Assembly: GCF_000317045.1 (NCBI RefSeq)
Contig: NC_019703.1
Span: 1,414,501-1,478,500 of the forward strand
From: Geitlerinema sp. PCC 7407
GTDB taxonomy: Bacteria > Cyanobacteriota > Cyanobacteriia > PCC-7407
Length of the DNA: 64,000 nucleotides
Direction: 5' to 3'
Shown: one piece after another, positions 1 through 8,574 of the stretch
Numbering within the stretch: position 1 is the stretch's first letter
Layout of the letters: every line of letters begins with the position of its first letter
Position numbers and translations under genes: made by a program
The notes under the pieces: generated by a model
Told to the model about the DNA's origin: nothing
What the model saw: only the letters and a program-made list of their open reading frames with translations
Database searches by the model: none

Positions 1-937
1 GCCCGAACCGAGCGATCGCGCCTTGCTGGTGCGGCTCAAGGCCGCCGGTGTCAATCCCATCGACACCAAGCTGCGGCAGCGGGGGACCTTCTACCCCGAT
101 CAAATGCCTGCCATTCTCGGCTGTGACGGGGCGGGCATCGTGGAAGCAGTAGGCCCTGGGGTGCAGCGCTTTCGGGTGGGAGATGCGGTGTACTTCTGCA
201 ACGGCGGCCTGGGAGGACATCCGGGCACCTACGCGGAGTACGCCACCGTGGATGAGCGCTTTGCGGCCCACAAGCCGGTCTCTGTGGACTTTGTGACGGC
301 GGCGGCGGCTCCCCTCGTGCTCATCACGGCCTGGGAAGCGCTCTACGATCGCGCTCGCCTCGACGGCGGCCAGCGAGTGCTGGTTCATGCTGGGGCCGGG
401 GGCGTGGGGCATGTGGCCATCCAGCTAGCCAAGCTAAGAGGGGCGCAAGTGGCCACGACGGTCAGCAGCGAAGAAAAGGCTGACTTCGTGCGGCAGCTGG
501 GCGCTGATCACGCTATTTTTTATCAAAAAGAAGATTTTGTGGCGTCGGCCCTGAGCTGGACCGGCGGCGAAGGGGTGGACATCGGCTTCGATACGGTGGG
601 GGGTGCAGTGCTCTCCCAAACCTTCGCGGCGACTCGGGTCTACGGCGATGTGGTGACGATCTTGGCGCCGGACGCCCAGACTGACTGGAAGACGGCCCGC
701 GATCGCAACTTGCGCTTTAGCCTGGAGCTGATGCTGACACCGATGCTTCAAGGGTTGACCGAGGCTCAGCAACAGCAGGCGCAGATTCTAGAGGAGTGCG
801 CTCGCTGGATTGACGGCGGGCAGCTGCGGATTCACGTCGGCCAAACGTTTCCTTTGGCAGAAGCGGCAGCGGCCCATCGCCAGCTGGCGACGGGCCAAAC
901 TGTGGGCAAAATTGTGCTGATTCCGGATGCTGAATGA
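1..937 (+). CDS. Zinc-type alcohol dehydrogenase-like / quinone oxidoreductase, 5' truncated by window edge
   Basis: Member of the medium-chain dehydrogenase/reductase superfamily, quinone oxidoreductase branch, which uses NADPH to reduce quinones or other electrophilic carbonyls in the cytoplasm. The reading frame is already open at base 2, so the true start lies upstream; the TTG at 23 is only the first in-frame start-like codon. Visible are the early LKAAGVNPIDTKLR motif, the catalytic-domain stretch GCDGAGIVEAVGPGV, and the nucleotide-binding AGAGGVGHVAIQLAKL near residue 115. No structural zinc-binding Cys cluster is seen, which favours the quinone-reductase branch. The stop codon overlaps the next start (ATGA), so the two genes are probably translationally coupled. 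Exact substrate unknown. Confidence 0.85.
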   Translation, partial: PEPSDRALLVRLKAAGVNPIDTKLRQRGTFYPDQMPAILGCDGAGIVEAVGPGVQRFRVGDAVYFCNGGLGGHPGTYAEYATVDERFAAHKPVSVDFVTAAAAPLVLITAWEALYDRARLDGGQRVLVHAGAGGVGHVAIQLAKLRGAQVATTVSSEEKADFVRQLGADHAIFYQKEDFVASALSWTGGEGVDIGFDTVGGAVLSQTFAATRVYGDVVTILAPDAQTDWKTARDRNLRFSLELMLTPMLQGLTEAQQQQAQILEECARWIDGGQLRIHVGQTFPLAEAAAAHRQLATGQTVGKIVLIPDAE

Positions 938-3159
938 GGCGATCGCCCGGGGCGTGGGTCGAGTGGCGTAGGGCTGGAGCCCAGATCTTGGGGGTAATAC
1001 TGCTGCTTGCGGCGCTGTGGTGCTGCTGGCTGATGCCGGCTGGGGCGGCTCCCTTTGGCGATGACGCATCGAAGCGTCAGCCCGATCGCCAGCTCTTGAC
1101 CCTGGAGCTTCTGCAAGAAAGGCTGCGATCGCCCCTCGATCGCGACGGCCTGAAAGTTCTGGATCTGCGGCAGCTCACCATCGATCTGCGGCCCGAAAAT
1201 GCCGAATTTCGAGAGCAGTTTTACCGGCGCTTGCAAGCCCAGCTTCAGCGCTCGGGCTCCTCTCCCCTGGGTCTCGATTTGAGCTATTCCCTGGTGCAGG
1301 GAGAGTTCCGCATTAGCCAACTGGGCCTGCGGGTGCCGCGCTATGGCCAGGCCCTCTCGCCCCTGCTGACCCCCGAGGAGCAGACCCAGCTTCAGCGCGA
1401 TCGCCGCCGCCTGAGCCAGCTCCAGCAGCTCTCTCAGTCCCTCCTGTTCGAAAATAGCCTGGGCACCACGCCCCCGGCCCAAATCTCGGTTTTTCGAGGC
1501 CCGCTCAACCTGACCCAGGCCCGGTTCAGCGGCTTTGCCAACTTCAGCAATACGTTTTTCCTCGATCGCGTCGAGGCTCAAGGCGCGACCTTTGGTCAAG
1601 ATGTGGACTGGTCGGAGGCGCGCTTTAGCCAGCTTTCCAACTTCGCCAGCGTCAGCTTCCAGCAGGCGAGCCGCTTCCGCAACACGATCTTTTTTGATCG
1701 GGTCCGCTTCAATCAGGCTCGTTTTCAAGGGCCTGTGAGCTTCCAGGGAAGCGAGTTTCAGGAGACGGCCAACTTCAACCAGGCGCTGTTTGAGAGAAGC
1801 GCAAACTTTAGCCGGATCCAGTGGCAGCAAAATGCGGACCTGGCTCAAACTCAATGGCTGGACCAGGTGCAGTTCAACAAGTCTAGGTTCTTGGAAAGCT
1901 GCTTTTTTAATGAGGCGATTTTTGAGAAATTCGCCACGTTTCGCGAGGTGCTTTTCCGGCGGCCGGTCAACTTGCGGGGGGCGACCATCCTCGATCAGGT
2001 GGACTTTAGCGATGCGGCCTTTGCCCAGGGCGCTTACTTAAATCTGGCGGGCCTCAAGTTTGACGCCGATGAAGCGAAGATTTTGGGCGATCCGGGCCGC
2101 ATTGGGCAGCTGCTCTCGGTGCCGTCGCTCCAGGGAAACGAAACGGTGCTGCGGAACCTGGTGCGCAACTTTCGGCGGCTGGAGCAGATTCCTGACGCCA
2201 ATCAGGTGGAGTACACGACGGAGCGACTGCGGCTGCGGGAGCTGGGGCAGCGGCTGCTGGGGCTGAACTTGAACATTGCAACCCCGGAGCAGCTTCAAGA
2301 CCTGGGGCTGTCAGCGGCCCAGGCAGCGGCGATCGCCCGTCGCCGAGAGCAGCAGCTCTTTCGCAACAGTACGGAGCTGCTGGGGGTGGAGGGCATTGAT
2401 CTGGCGACCTATGTGAAGCTGCGGGATCAGGTAGTGGCGGGAGATCCGCTGTCCTGGGGGAGCTGGCTGCTCCAGGCGCTCAACTGGCTGGGCCTGAGCC
2501 TGCTGCTGCTGCTGAGCCAGTACGGCACGAATTTTTGGCTGGTGTTTGGCACGGGGCTGCTGGCGATCGCCTACTTTAGCCTGCTGTTTTGGCTGGTGGA
2601 TCGGGTTCGGCGCTGGGGTCAGCCGCCGGTGCGCCCCACCTGGGACGAGGTTGCGTGGACTCTGGGTAGCGTGCTGGTGCAGGCGTTGGCAGGGCTGCTG
2701 GCGATTTTTCGCACGGCCAGCGATCCGTGGCTCACGCTGCTGAGCTTGGCCATTATTGCGGTGCCGCTGCCGGTGGTGCTGCTGGCCTGGCTCTACGGTC
2801 TGGGCCGCTGCCACGATTTGAGCCAGGTCAGCTACTTTGTAGAAGACGGCAGCTTGCGGCAGCTCCGCCTGCTGATTGGCCGCTTGCCGGTGATGCCGCG
2901 CTACGGCTTCTTTCGCGATCGCTATATGCCGCTGCTCTGGGATCGCCGCTGGAACTGGCTCAACTACTACGATTTCAGTCTCAATAACCTGCTGAAATTC
3001 GGCTTTAATGACATTCGCCTGCGCGACGAGCAGATGCCAGGGCCGATCTCGACTTTGGCCTGGTATCAGTGGAGCCTGGGGTTGCTGTACATCTCCCTGC
3101 TGCTGTGGACGCTGTCGCGCACGATTCCCGGCCTCAATTTGCTGATTTATTTCAAGTAG
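934..3159 (+). CDS. Pentapeptide-repeat membrane protein with a helix-hairpin-helix-like segment
   Basis: A 741-residue protein. It starts with a signal-anchor (about residues 16-38, ending PAGAAP). Degenerate pentapeptide repeats of the A-x-F type fill about residues 185-370 (for example ANFNQALFERSANFS). Residues about 445-500 (IATPEQLQDLGLSAAQAAAI ... LLGVEGIDLATY) look like a ComEA-type helix-hairpin-helix. The C-terminal third has about four transmembrane helices plus a final hydrophobic segment. The repeats form a right-handed beta-helix in known structures; here they would presumably lie outside the plasma or thylakoid membrane, but the function is unknown. It overlaps the upstream oxidoreductase by 4 bp and is followed after 18 bp by another pentapeptide gene, suggesting one operon. 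Confidence 0.8.
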   Translation: MRRSPGAWVEWRRAGAQILGVILLLAALWCCWLMPAGAAPFGDDASKRQPDRQLLTLELLQERLRSPLDRDGLKVLDLRQLTIDLRPENAEFREQFYRRLQAQLQRSGSSPLGLDLSYSLVQGEFRISQLGLRVPRYGQALSPLLTPEEQTQLQRDRRRLSQLQQLSQSLLFENSLGTTPPAQISVFRGPLNLTQARFSGFANFSNTFFLDRVEAQGATFGQDVDWSEARFSQLSNFASVSFQQASRFRNTIFFDRVRFNQARFQGPVSFQGSEFQETANFNQALFERSANFSRIQWQQNADLAQTQWLDQVQFNKSRFLESCFFNEAIFEKFATFREVLFRRPVNLRGATILDQVDFSDAAFAQGAYLNLAGLKFDADEAKILGDPGRIGQLLSVPSLQGNETVLRNLVRNFRRLEQIPDANQVEYTTERLRLRELGQRLLGLNLNIATPEQLQDLGLSAAQAAAIARRREQQLFRNSTELLGVEGIDLATYVKLRDQVVAGDPLSWGSWLLQALNWLGLSLLLLLSQYGTNFWLVFGTGLLAIAYFSLLFWLVDRVRRWGQPPVRPTWDEVAWTLGSVLVQALAGLLAIFRTASDPWLTLLSLAIIAVPLPVVLLAWLYGLGRCHDLSQVSYFVEDGSLRQLRLLIGRLPVMPRYGFFRDRYMPLLWDRRWNWLNYYDFSLNNLLKFGFNDIRLRDEQMPGPISTLAWYQWSLGLLYISLLLWTLSRTIPGLNLLIYFK

Positions 3160-3177
3160 CTGTTTCCCACTCGACCG

Positions 3178-3699
3178 ATGGCGATCGCCCCTTTCTCCTC
3201 CTTGACCCTGCCCGAAGACTTGCCCCCGGCCCTCGCCCAGGCCTGCCGAGATTTCTTGCTGGCCTCCGCAGGCGATCGCCGCCAAGCGTTGCGCCAGTTG
3301 GGCTTGGGCCGCTACGACTTTTTGGTCTCGCTGCCCGCGACCGACGCTAATTTGCGCTGTCTGAGCCGCTTTTTGGCCCAGCCGAGCCGCGTGAAGTTTC
3401 CCCAGCTTCAGGGTGTGGAGCTGCCGGGTGCGGCCCTAGAGGGCGTGAACTGGATTCGCGGCAACCTCCAGGGAGCGAATTTGCAGGGCGCTCGCCTGGG
3501 CCGGGCAGATTTGCTGTTTGCTGATTTTTCGGGAGCGGATTTGCGGCGGGCCGATTTGCGAGGCGCGACCCTCGCCGAAACGGTGTGGCATCAAGCGCAG
3601 GTGCAGGGGTGCCACCTCGGGACGGATCTGGGGCTGAGCCCTGAGCAGGCCCGGGACTTGGTGCGGCGAGGTGCAATGATTGCAGACTCAGACGCCTAG
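3178..3699 (+). CDS. Pentapeptide repeat-containing protein
   Basis: A 173-residue soluble protein. An N-terminal helical part (about 1-75) is followed by a run of A(N/D)LxG pentapeptides at about 78-135, such as GANLQGARLGRADLLFADFS, predicted to form a short right-handed beta-helix. The C-terminus (LGLSPEQARDLVRRGAMI) resembles tails of other cyanobacterial pentapeptide proteins. There is no signal peptide, so it is probably cytoplasmic. It lies 18 bp after the larger pentapeptide membrane protein and is likely co-transcribed with it. Molecular function unknown. Its last codons form one arm of a perfect inverted repeat shared with the convergent gene. Confidence 0.8.
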   Translation: MAIAPFSSLTLPEDLPPALAQACRDFLLASAGDRRQALRQLGLGRYDFLVSLPATDANLRCLSRFLAQPSRVKFPQLQGVELPGAALEGVNWIRGNLQGANLQGARLGRADLLFADFSGADLRRADLRGATLAETVWHQAQVQGCHLGTDLGLSPEQARDLVRRGAMIADSDA

Positions 3700-3718
3700 G
3701 AACTAGGCGTCTGAGTCT
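3684..3718. terminator. Perfect 16-bp inverted repeat across two convergent stop codons
   Basis: The arms 3684-3699 and 3703-3718 are perfectly complementary around a 3-nt loop. Each arm contains the last codons and TAG stop of one of the two converging genes, so both proteins end in Asp-Ser-Asp-Ala. It is a plausible bidirectional terminator hairpin, although neither strand has a clear following T-run. Confidence 0.65.
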
Positions 3719-4338
3719 AGCTCGTACAGGAGCCAGTGGGGATAGCCAAAAGAATCGGTCCCTTGGGGACAAAGGTCATTGGGCGCGCGATCGCTGATCC
3801 ACTGGGCGATCGCCTGAAGCATGTCCCCTTGCTGAGCCGCCTCCCCAAAGGCTTCTAGACCCAGGCTCCACCATGCTGCCTTTTGCACCTTGAGCTCGGT
3901 GATCTCGACGCCGCAGCCGCAAGCCACCCGCCGCCCCCGCTGAACCGGCTCTACCTCATGGGCTGCACTCAGGGTATAAAAGCGCTGCGATCGCCGCTTG
4001 TCAACGCGCAGCCACGGCCCTTTGCGCAGAATCTGGGGCGCAATCACCGCCTTCAAAATCGGGCTGCCCACCTGCCATTTCAGCCACTGCTCCGGTTTTC
4101 CAGACCACCCCGCCGCTGTTGTGAGCTTGGGCAGCTCGGCCTGACGCAGCTTGAGCTCGAGGTGTCCCTGGCGCAGCTTGAGATTGACTGCCTCTAGGCC
4201 CGGAATCGGCAAGTAGCGATCGCTGCGAGACTCCAGCGGCGTGATATTGCGCCCCAATGGGTCCTGCTGAAACCAATTTTGAATCGATGGCGTGATTGGG
4301 CCGTGGTAAAACCAGCGTACTTCGGTCGTCATCGCCAT
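3703..4338 (-). CDS. Conserved cyanobacterial-type protein, CYTH-like features
   Basis: A 211-residue cytoplasmic protein with no signal or membrane segment. I do not recognise a named family with certainty. Alternating charged and hydrophobic strands (VNLKLRQGHLELKLRQ, near residue 55), a WLKWQV strand, a basic PWLRVDKRRSQRFY segment and a late VEITELKV strand recall the beta-tunnel of CYTH/triphosphate-tunnel proteins, but I cannot confirm the ExExK signature. Two ATGs, at 4338 and 4332, could start it and neither has a good ribosome binding site. It converges with the pentapeptide gene across a perfect inverted repeat. Confidence 0.65.
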   Translation of the reverse strand: MAMTTEVRWFYHGPITPSIQNWFQQDPLGRNITPLESRSDRYLPIPGLEAVNLKLRQGHLELKLRQAELPKLTTAAGWSGKPEQWLKWQVGSPILKAVIAPQILRKGPWLRVDKRRSQRFYTLSAAHEVEPVQRGRRVACGCGVEITELKVQKAAWWSLGLEAFGEAAQQGDMLQAIAQWISDRAPNDLCPQGTDSFGYPHWLLYELDSDA

Positions 4339-4546
4339 GACTGCGTTATCCCCACCGCTTGCGTCTTGGCTTCAGCCTACCAACAGGATGCAGTTTGCAG
4401 GGATGTCTTGGAGACGTAAATCGATCAAAAAGGCGATCGCGGACGATCTTTCAAGTCACTCCCCCAGCCAAGTTCTCACCCAGTCCGAGCCTGTGGGAAA
4501 ATGCCAGGGAAAGCGAAATGAAAGCATTGATATTGCAAGGAATAGC

Positions 4547-5017
4547 GTGACTGTGTCTGGTACTGAAATTATTCCGTCCACGCTTCAGGCCGAGCAGCCT
4601 TGGTTTGACTATCCTGTGCGGGTGCAGCCTCATCACACAGACTATTCAGGCGGCGTTTGGCATGGCACCTATCTCACCTGGATGGAAGCAGCGCGAGTAG
4701 AGTGTCTCCGATCCCTGGGCGTGGACTTTGAAGAACTGGTGGCTCTGGGATGTGATTTGCCAGTGGTAGAAATATCCATTCGCTATCACCGGCAATTGCA
4801 GATGGGCGCTCAAGCCTTGGTGCGAGCCCGAATGCTAGAAGTGTCTGGGGTTCGCATTCCTTGGGAATATCAAATTCAGGCCCCCGATGGTCAGGTGCTC
4901 TACACGACTGCTCAGGTGACTCTGGTGGCAGTCGATCGGGAAAAAGGCAAAATTCTGCGTCGTTTGCCGGCGACGGTGGAAACTGCACTGACGCGCTTGG
5001 CTGGCAAAGCTTTCTAG
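4547..5017 (+). CDS. Acyl-CoA thioesterase (4-hydroxybenzoyl-CoA thioesterase family, hotdog fold)
   Basis: A protein of about 156 residues that should hydrolyse a (2-hydroxy)acyl- or aryl-CoA thioester in the cytoplasm. The 4HBT signature is clear: YPVRVQPHHTDYSGGVWHGTYLTWMEAARVECL carries the catalytic Asp of the Y(S)DTD-like motif and the N-terminal end of the hot-dog helix. Downstream, VVEISIRYHRQLQMGAQALV is the usual beta-sheet region. I chose the GTG at 4547 because AAGGA lies about 6 nt upstream and it gives the typical family length; an upstream ATG at 4337 would add 70 unconserved residues overlapping the divergent gene. In other cyanobacteria such proteins include the phylloquinone-pathway DHNA-CoA thioesterase; that assignment is possible but unproven here. 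Confidence 0.85.
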   Translation: MTVSGTEIIPSTLQAEQPWFDYPVRVQPHHTDYSGGVWHGTYLTWMEAARVECLRSLGVDFEELVALGCDLPVVEISIRYHRQLQMGAQALVRARMLEVSGVRIPWEYQIQAPDGQVLYTTAQVTLVAVDREKGKILRRLPATVETALTRLAGKAF

Positions 5018-5134
5018 CGCATTTAACCACGCTTGAATACAAGTGAATACAAGCCAAGCGCGCCGCCCTGAATGATTTTCGGGCGGCGCGCTTGCTACAA
5101 GCTGATGGTGCTCAGTTCAGGCTACAAGCGAGGC

Positions 5135-6577
5135 CTAGACCGCTTGCAGGGTCGGCAAAGCGCGCTTGTACGCTTCGTCGAGGACCTCAGAGAGGGTTGG
5201 ATGAGTGTGCACCAAGAAGGCCAAATCGCTGACAGACTGGCGCTGGGCGATCGCGTTGGCCGCCTCATGGATCAAGTCAGCGGCGTGGGGACCGATGATG
5301 TGCACGCCGAGGACTTCGCCGGTGTCTTGGCGATAGATGACCTTCGCCATCCCCTCGGCTTCGCCTTCCGCGATCGCCTTGGAGTTGCCCTTGAAGTGCG
5401 ATCGCACCACATTCACCTCAAACCCTTCAGCGCTGCCCAGCTCGCGGGCCGCAGGCTCCGTGAGACCCACAAAGCTGATCTCTGGGTGGGTGAACGTCGC
5501 TGCTGGGACGCTTCGGTAGTCCACCTGGCGCGGACGGCCACAAATGGTTTCCACCACAGCGATGCCCTGGGCGGATGCCGCGTGGGCCAGCATCATCTTG
5601 CCGGTCGCGTCCCCGATCGCCCACACGTTCGGCACCGCTTGATCATTCGCCAAAACGGCCATCGAGTCGTCCACCGGAATAAATCCGCGGCGATCGGTTT
5701 CCACGGCGATCGTCTCTAGCCCCAGGTCCTTCGTTGCCGGAATGCGGCCCGTAGCCACTAGGCAGGCGTCCACTTCCAGCACTTCCACCAGTTCCTTCGT
5801 CTTCGGATCGGCCAGCTCGATCACTACCGGCGAACCAGGAATCACCTTCCGCGCAATCAGCCCAACCTTGGTCTCGATATCGCGCGTCGCGATCAAGATC
5901 CGCTGAGCCAGCTTGGCCATGTCTGGATCAAAGCCCGGCATCAGCTGATCGAGGGCCTCGATCATCGTCACTTCTGCGCCCAGAGCCGTATACACATCCG
6001 AAAACTCTAGGCCGATGTAGCCGCTGCCGATAATGGCTACCCAGGGCGGCACGGTTTCCAGCTTGATACCTTCATCGCTGGTGAAGACCGTCTTGTGATC
6101 GACCTCGATGCCGGGGGGCACGAAGGGAATAGAGCCCACGGCAATAATGATGTCTTTGGCGCTGTAGGTCTTGTCGCCGCTTTCGGTGGTGACTGTGACC
6201 TGCTGGGCGCCCGAAACGCGCCCCCAGCCCTGGATGGTGTCCACGCCCAGACGCTTGAGGCTATTCGTCAGGTCGCCCCGGATCTTGGTGACCAAGTTGA
6301 TGGCGTGATCGGCGATCGCCTGCCGGTCAAACACCACATTGCCAACCTGAATACCCAGTGCTTTGAGGTGATGAGTATCCCGCAATTCCCGCACTCGGCC
6401 CGAGGCGGCTAGCAGCGCCTTTGAGGGAATGCATCCGCGGTTGACGCAGGTGCCGCCCATTTCCGCTGCTTCGATAATTGCAGTTTTCAGACCACAGCTC
6501 ACAGCGTGGAGGGCCGCCCCATGGCCGCCGACTCCCGCTCCAATGATGATGAGGTCGTAATCGAAAGACTGACTCAC
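5135..6577 (-). CDS. lpdA: Dihydrolipoyl dehydrogenase (E3)
   Basis: Flavoprotein disulfide reductase that reoxidises protein-bound dihydrolipoamide with NAD+, serving pyruvate dehydrogenase and the glycine cleavage system. About 480 residues. Visible are the FAD-binding [16 protein letters not shown] near the N-terminus, the redox-active disulfide motif [16 protein letters not shown], the NAD-binding [15 protein letters not shown], the second FAD motif VWAIGDATG and the C-terminal [13 protein letters not shown] containing the catalytic His-Glu dyad. The GTG start at 6577 is preceded by GGAGG at good spacing, and the protein then begins SQSFDYD; a longer frame to 6649 would add non-conserved residues. 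It stands alone, divergent from the gene at 7121. Confidence 0.96.
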   Translation of the reverse strand: MSQSFDYDLIIIGAGVGGHGAALHAVSCGLKTAIIEAAEMGGTCVNRGCIPSKALLAASGRVRELRDTHHLKALGIQVGNVVFDRQAIADHAINLVTKIRGDLTNSLKRLGVDTIQGWGRVSGAQQVTVTTESGDKTYSAKDIIIAVGSIPFVPPGIEVDHKTVFTSDEGIKLETVPPWVAIIGSGYIGLEFSDVYTALGAEVTMIEALDQLMPGFDPDMAKLAQRILIATRDIETKVGLIARKVIPGSPVVIELADPKTKELVEVLEVDACLVATGRIPATKDLGLETIAVETDRRGFIPVDDSMAVLANDQAVPNVWAIGDATGKMMLAHAASAQGIAVVETICGRPRQVDYRSVPAATFTHPEISFVGLTEPAARELGSAEGFEVNVVRSHFKGNSKAIAEGEAEGMAKVIYRQDTGEVLGVHIIGPHAADLIHEAANAIAQRQSVSDLAFLVHTHPTLSEVLDEAYKRALPTLQAV

Positions 6578-7120
6578 TTCACCCTCCTGGCACACAATTC
6601 TCCTATTCTCGACTGCCGAGGGGGCTTTAGACAACACTTCCCCGGACACCCTGTATTCTCTCCTGCGTGCACAATTAGGCGTTTTCGGCGGAACCTGTCA
6701 AAGATCCCAGATCTCCCACTCGATCGGCTAACGGGGGCTGAAAAGTCACAGTTTTTGATGACAAATTTGGGTAATGCTCGTGATTTCAATCGCTCTGAAC
6801 CATGGTGAAATACGCTCATAGCCCTGTTTGTGCGATCGCCCTTCGCCTAGCAAGTCAAGGGCTTGGGGACTAGAGCTCTCAACGAAACCCACTTGATTTG
6901 AGTCCGAGTTGTCCTTACCACAGCGATCGCGCTGATGTATTCATCTAGGGCTGGGGCATCCTTAAAAATATGAGGTCAGAGCCAAAGTCTGTTCCAAGCC
7001 AGCCTGTTGCTGGGAGAGGGATGCAGCATCGGTGTTACTGGCTCAAGTCAAATCCGAAAAGCCAGTCTGCCGACTGTAGCAACGACTAAAACATTTGTTT
7101 TGATGAGGGAGTCAAGCGTT
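6578..7120. other. Intergenic region between lpdA and the small gene at 7121
   Basis: About 540 bp of divergent upstream sequence. It must hold the promoters of lpdA (reverse) and the small gene (forward). No convincing gene, RNA or repeat is visible; short frames here have no homology-like features. Confidence 0.5.
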
Positions 7121-7351
7121 ATGAATCAGCGTCAGCAGGAGTTACGTCGCGCCGCGGCTGAAGCGTTTGCGCAGTCCCTCGACCACCTGAGCAAAACCCT
7201 CAACGAGCAGCCTGAGACGCCTCCAGAGCCCACCGTCCCAAAACCGGCTCCGCCTAAAGCCAAAAAAGCCTTTGACCTGGCGGATTTGGAAGCAGCCGCA
7301 GCTGATATTGAGCAGTTTATGGAGTCTCGCCAGAAAAACTCAGACGTCTAG
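7121..7351 (+). CDS. Small conserved hypothetical protein
   Basis: A 76-residue acidic and Pro/Ala-rich protein. An N-terminal helix (NQRQQELRRAAAEAFAQSLD), a proline-rich linker and a C-terminal helix (FDLADLEAAAADIEQFMESR) are visible. The ATG at 7121 is preceded by GAGGGA about 11 nt upstream; the frame extends farther upstream but without protein-like sequence. The function is unknown. Its TAG stop overlaps the stop of the convergent RNA methyltransferase by four bases (CTAG). Confidence 0.65.
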   Translation: MNQRQQELRRAAAEAFAQSLDHLSKTLNEQPETPPEPTVPKPAPPKAKKAFDLADLEAAAADIEQFMESRQKNSDV

Positions 7352-8130
7352 GGATGTTCGCGCTGGCGCTTGGCCTCATAAAGGACTAAGGAAGTGGCGA
7401 TCGCCACGTTCAAAGACTCCACCCCAGCGCTTAGGGGAATCTGCACCTGATGGTCCGCTAGGGCCATCAAGTCCTCAGACAGTCCTGCTCCCTCGTTGCC
7501 CACTAGCAACAGACTGGGCTGCCGAAAATCCAGCTCCCAGTAGCTCAGGCGAGCGCTGGGCACCGTTGCAATGGTTTGAATTCCCTCAGCCCGCGCCGCC
7601 TCAATCAGTTCTGGTAGCCGATCGCTCACCCCCATCGGCAACCGGAACCACTGGCCCGCCGTTGCCCGCAACACTTTCGGATGGTCCAGATCGACGCTGT
7701 CTTCGCTGACCCACAGGCCGTCAACGCCGGCAGCGGCAGCGGTGCGAATGATGGTTCCCAAGTTGCCCGGGTCTTGGACCGTCTCCAGGACCAAGCCGAG
7801 CTGCACTGGCAGATCAGGCGGGCTCGGCAGCTGCCGGGCGATGGTGGCCACAACTCCGTCTGGATTGACAGTGGTGGCGATCGCCGCCAGCACGGCAGGA
7901 CTCACCAGCTCCATCCGGTCCGTTCTTTGGGCCACCACGGGCCACAGCTGGGGATAGCGGGCCTGCCAGCTCTCGGTGAAGCACACCGTCAGCAAGGGAT
8001 AGCCCGCCGCGATCGCCTCCTCCAGCAGATGAGTCCCCTCCAGCAAAATCTGCTGTTGCTGATGCCGTTCCTTTGTCCGCTGTAGCTTGCGGAGCTGCTT
8101 GACCAGGGGATTTTGGAGACTCGTCAGCAT
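7348..8130 (-). CDS. TrmH (SpoU) family RNA 2'-O-methyltransferase
   Basis: S-adenosylmethionine-dependent methyltransferase of the SPOUT fold that methylates the 2'-OH of rRNA or tRNA. 260 residues: an N-terminal RNA-binding region (LTSLQNPLVKQLRKLQRTKE, typical of RlmB/TrmH-like enzymes) and a C-terminal knotted catalytic domain. Its three motifs are visible: motif 1 DPGNLGTIIRTAAAAGVDG, motif 2 LLLVGNEGAGL, and motif 3 IPLSAGVESLNVAIATSLVLYE. ATG start at 8130. It converges with the small gene at 7121 and lies just downstream, in its own reading direction, of the tRNA-Leu at 8300-8383. The modified nucleotide cannot be told from sequence. Confidence 0.93.
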   Translation of the reverse strand: MLTSLQNPLVKQLRKLQRTKERHQQQQILLEGTHLLEEAIAAGYPLLTVCFTESWQARYPQLWPVVAQRTDRMELVSPAVLAAIATTVNPDGVVATIARQLPSPPDLPVQLGLVLETVQDPGNLGTIIRTAAAAGVDGLWVSEDSVDLDHPKVLRATAGQWFRLPMGVSDRLPELIEAARAEGIQTIATVPSARLSYWELDFRQPSLLLVGNEGAGLSEDLMALADHQVQIPLSAGVESLNVAIATSLVLYEAKRQREHP

Positions 8131-8299
8131 AGACCGATGAAGACAGAATTTGAGGGGCGATCGCCCCAGCAGTCAAAAGCTAGAGACTTGCACTGCGAAA
8201 GATCCAAAAGCGTATGGCCCCGACAAACATCAGCTTCCTAACGTTGGTCGAGGCCACATCTTACTGGCTTGCCGTTCACCAGAGCAGGTGAACTTCCGA

Positions 8300-8383
8300 T
8301 GCGGAACCCGGGACTTGAACCCGGAAGTCTTTGCAGACACTAGAACCTGAATCTAGCGCGTCTACCAATTCCGCCAGTTCCGC
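8300..8383 (-). tRNA. tRNA-Leu (anticodon CAG)
   Basis: Read on the reverse strand, it starts GCGGAAC and closes with the paired GTTCCGC plus discriminator A. The anticodon stem CTAGA/TCTAG encloses the loop TTCAGGT, giving CAG. A long variable arm typical of class II tRNA-Leu and the T-loop GGTTCAAGTCC are present. CCA is not encoded. Confidence 0.95.
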
Positions 8384-8574
8384 TTGTGGCGCTGTTTGCG
8401 CCGCGATTACATATAGTTACTTAAAAAACCGGACGAGTCAAGGGGGTAGCTGAAAATTTTTTCCAGCTGCCTTGGCGAACGAAAATGATTCCCTAGAATC
8501 AACCCTAGACATCTGAAATCTTTCCGGTAAAATCTAAACCAAAATTCAAAGTCTGCTAACACACTCCCTAAGTC

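Noticed and set aside
2311-3285. 324-residue Gln-rich open frame on the reverse strand
   Set aside because: Antisense to the membrane part of the pentapeptide protein; composition reflects complementary Leu codons.
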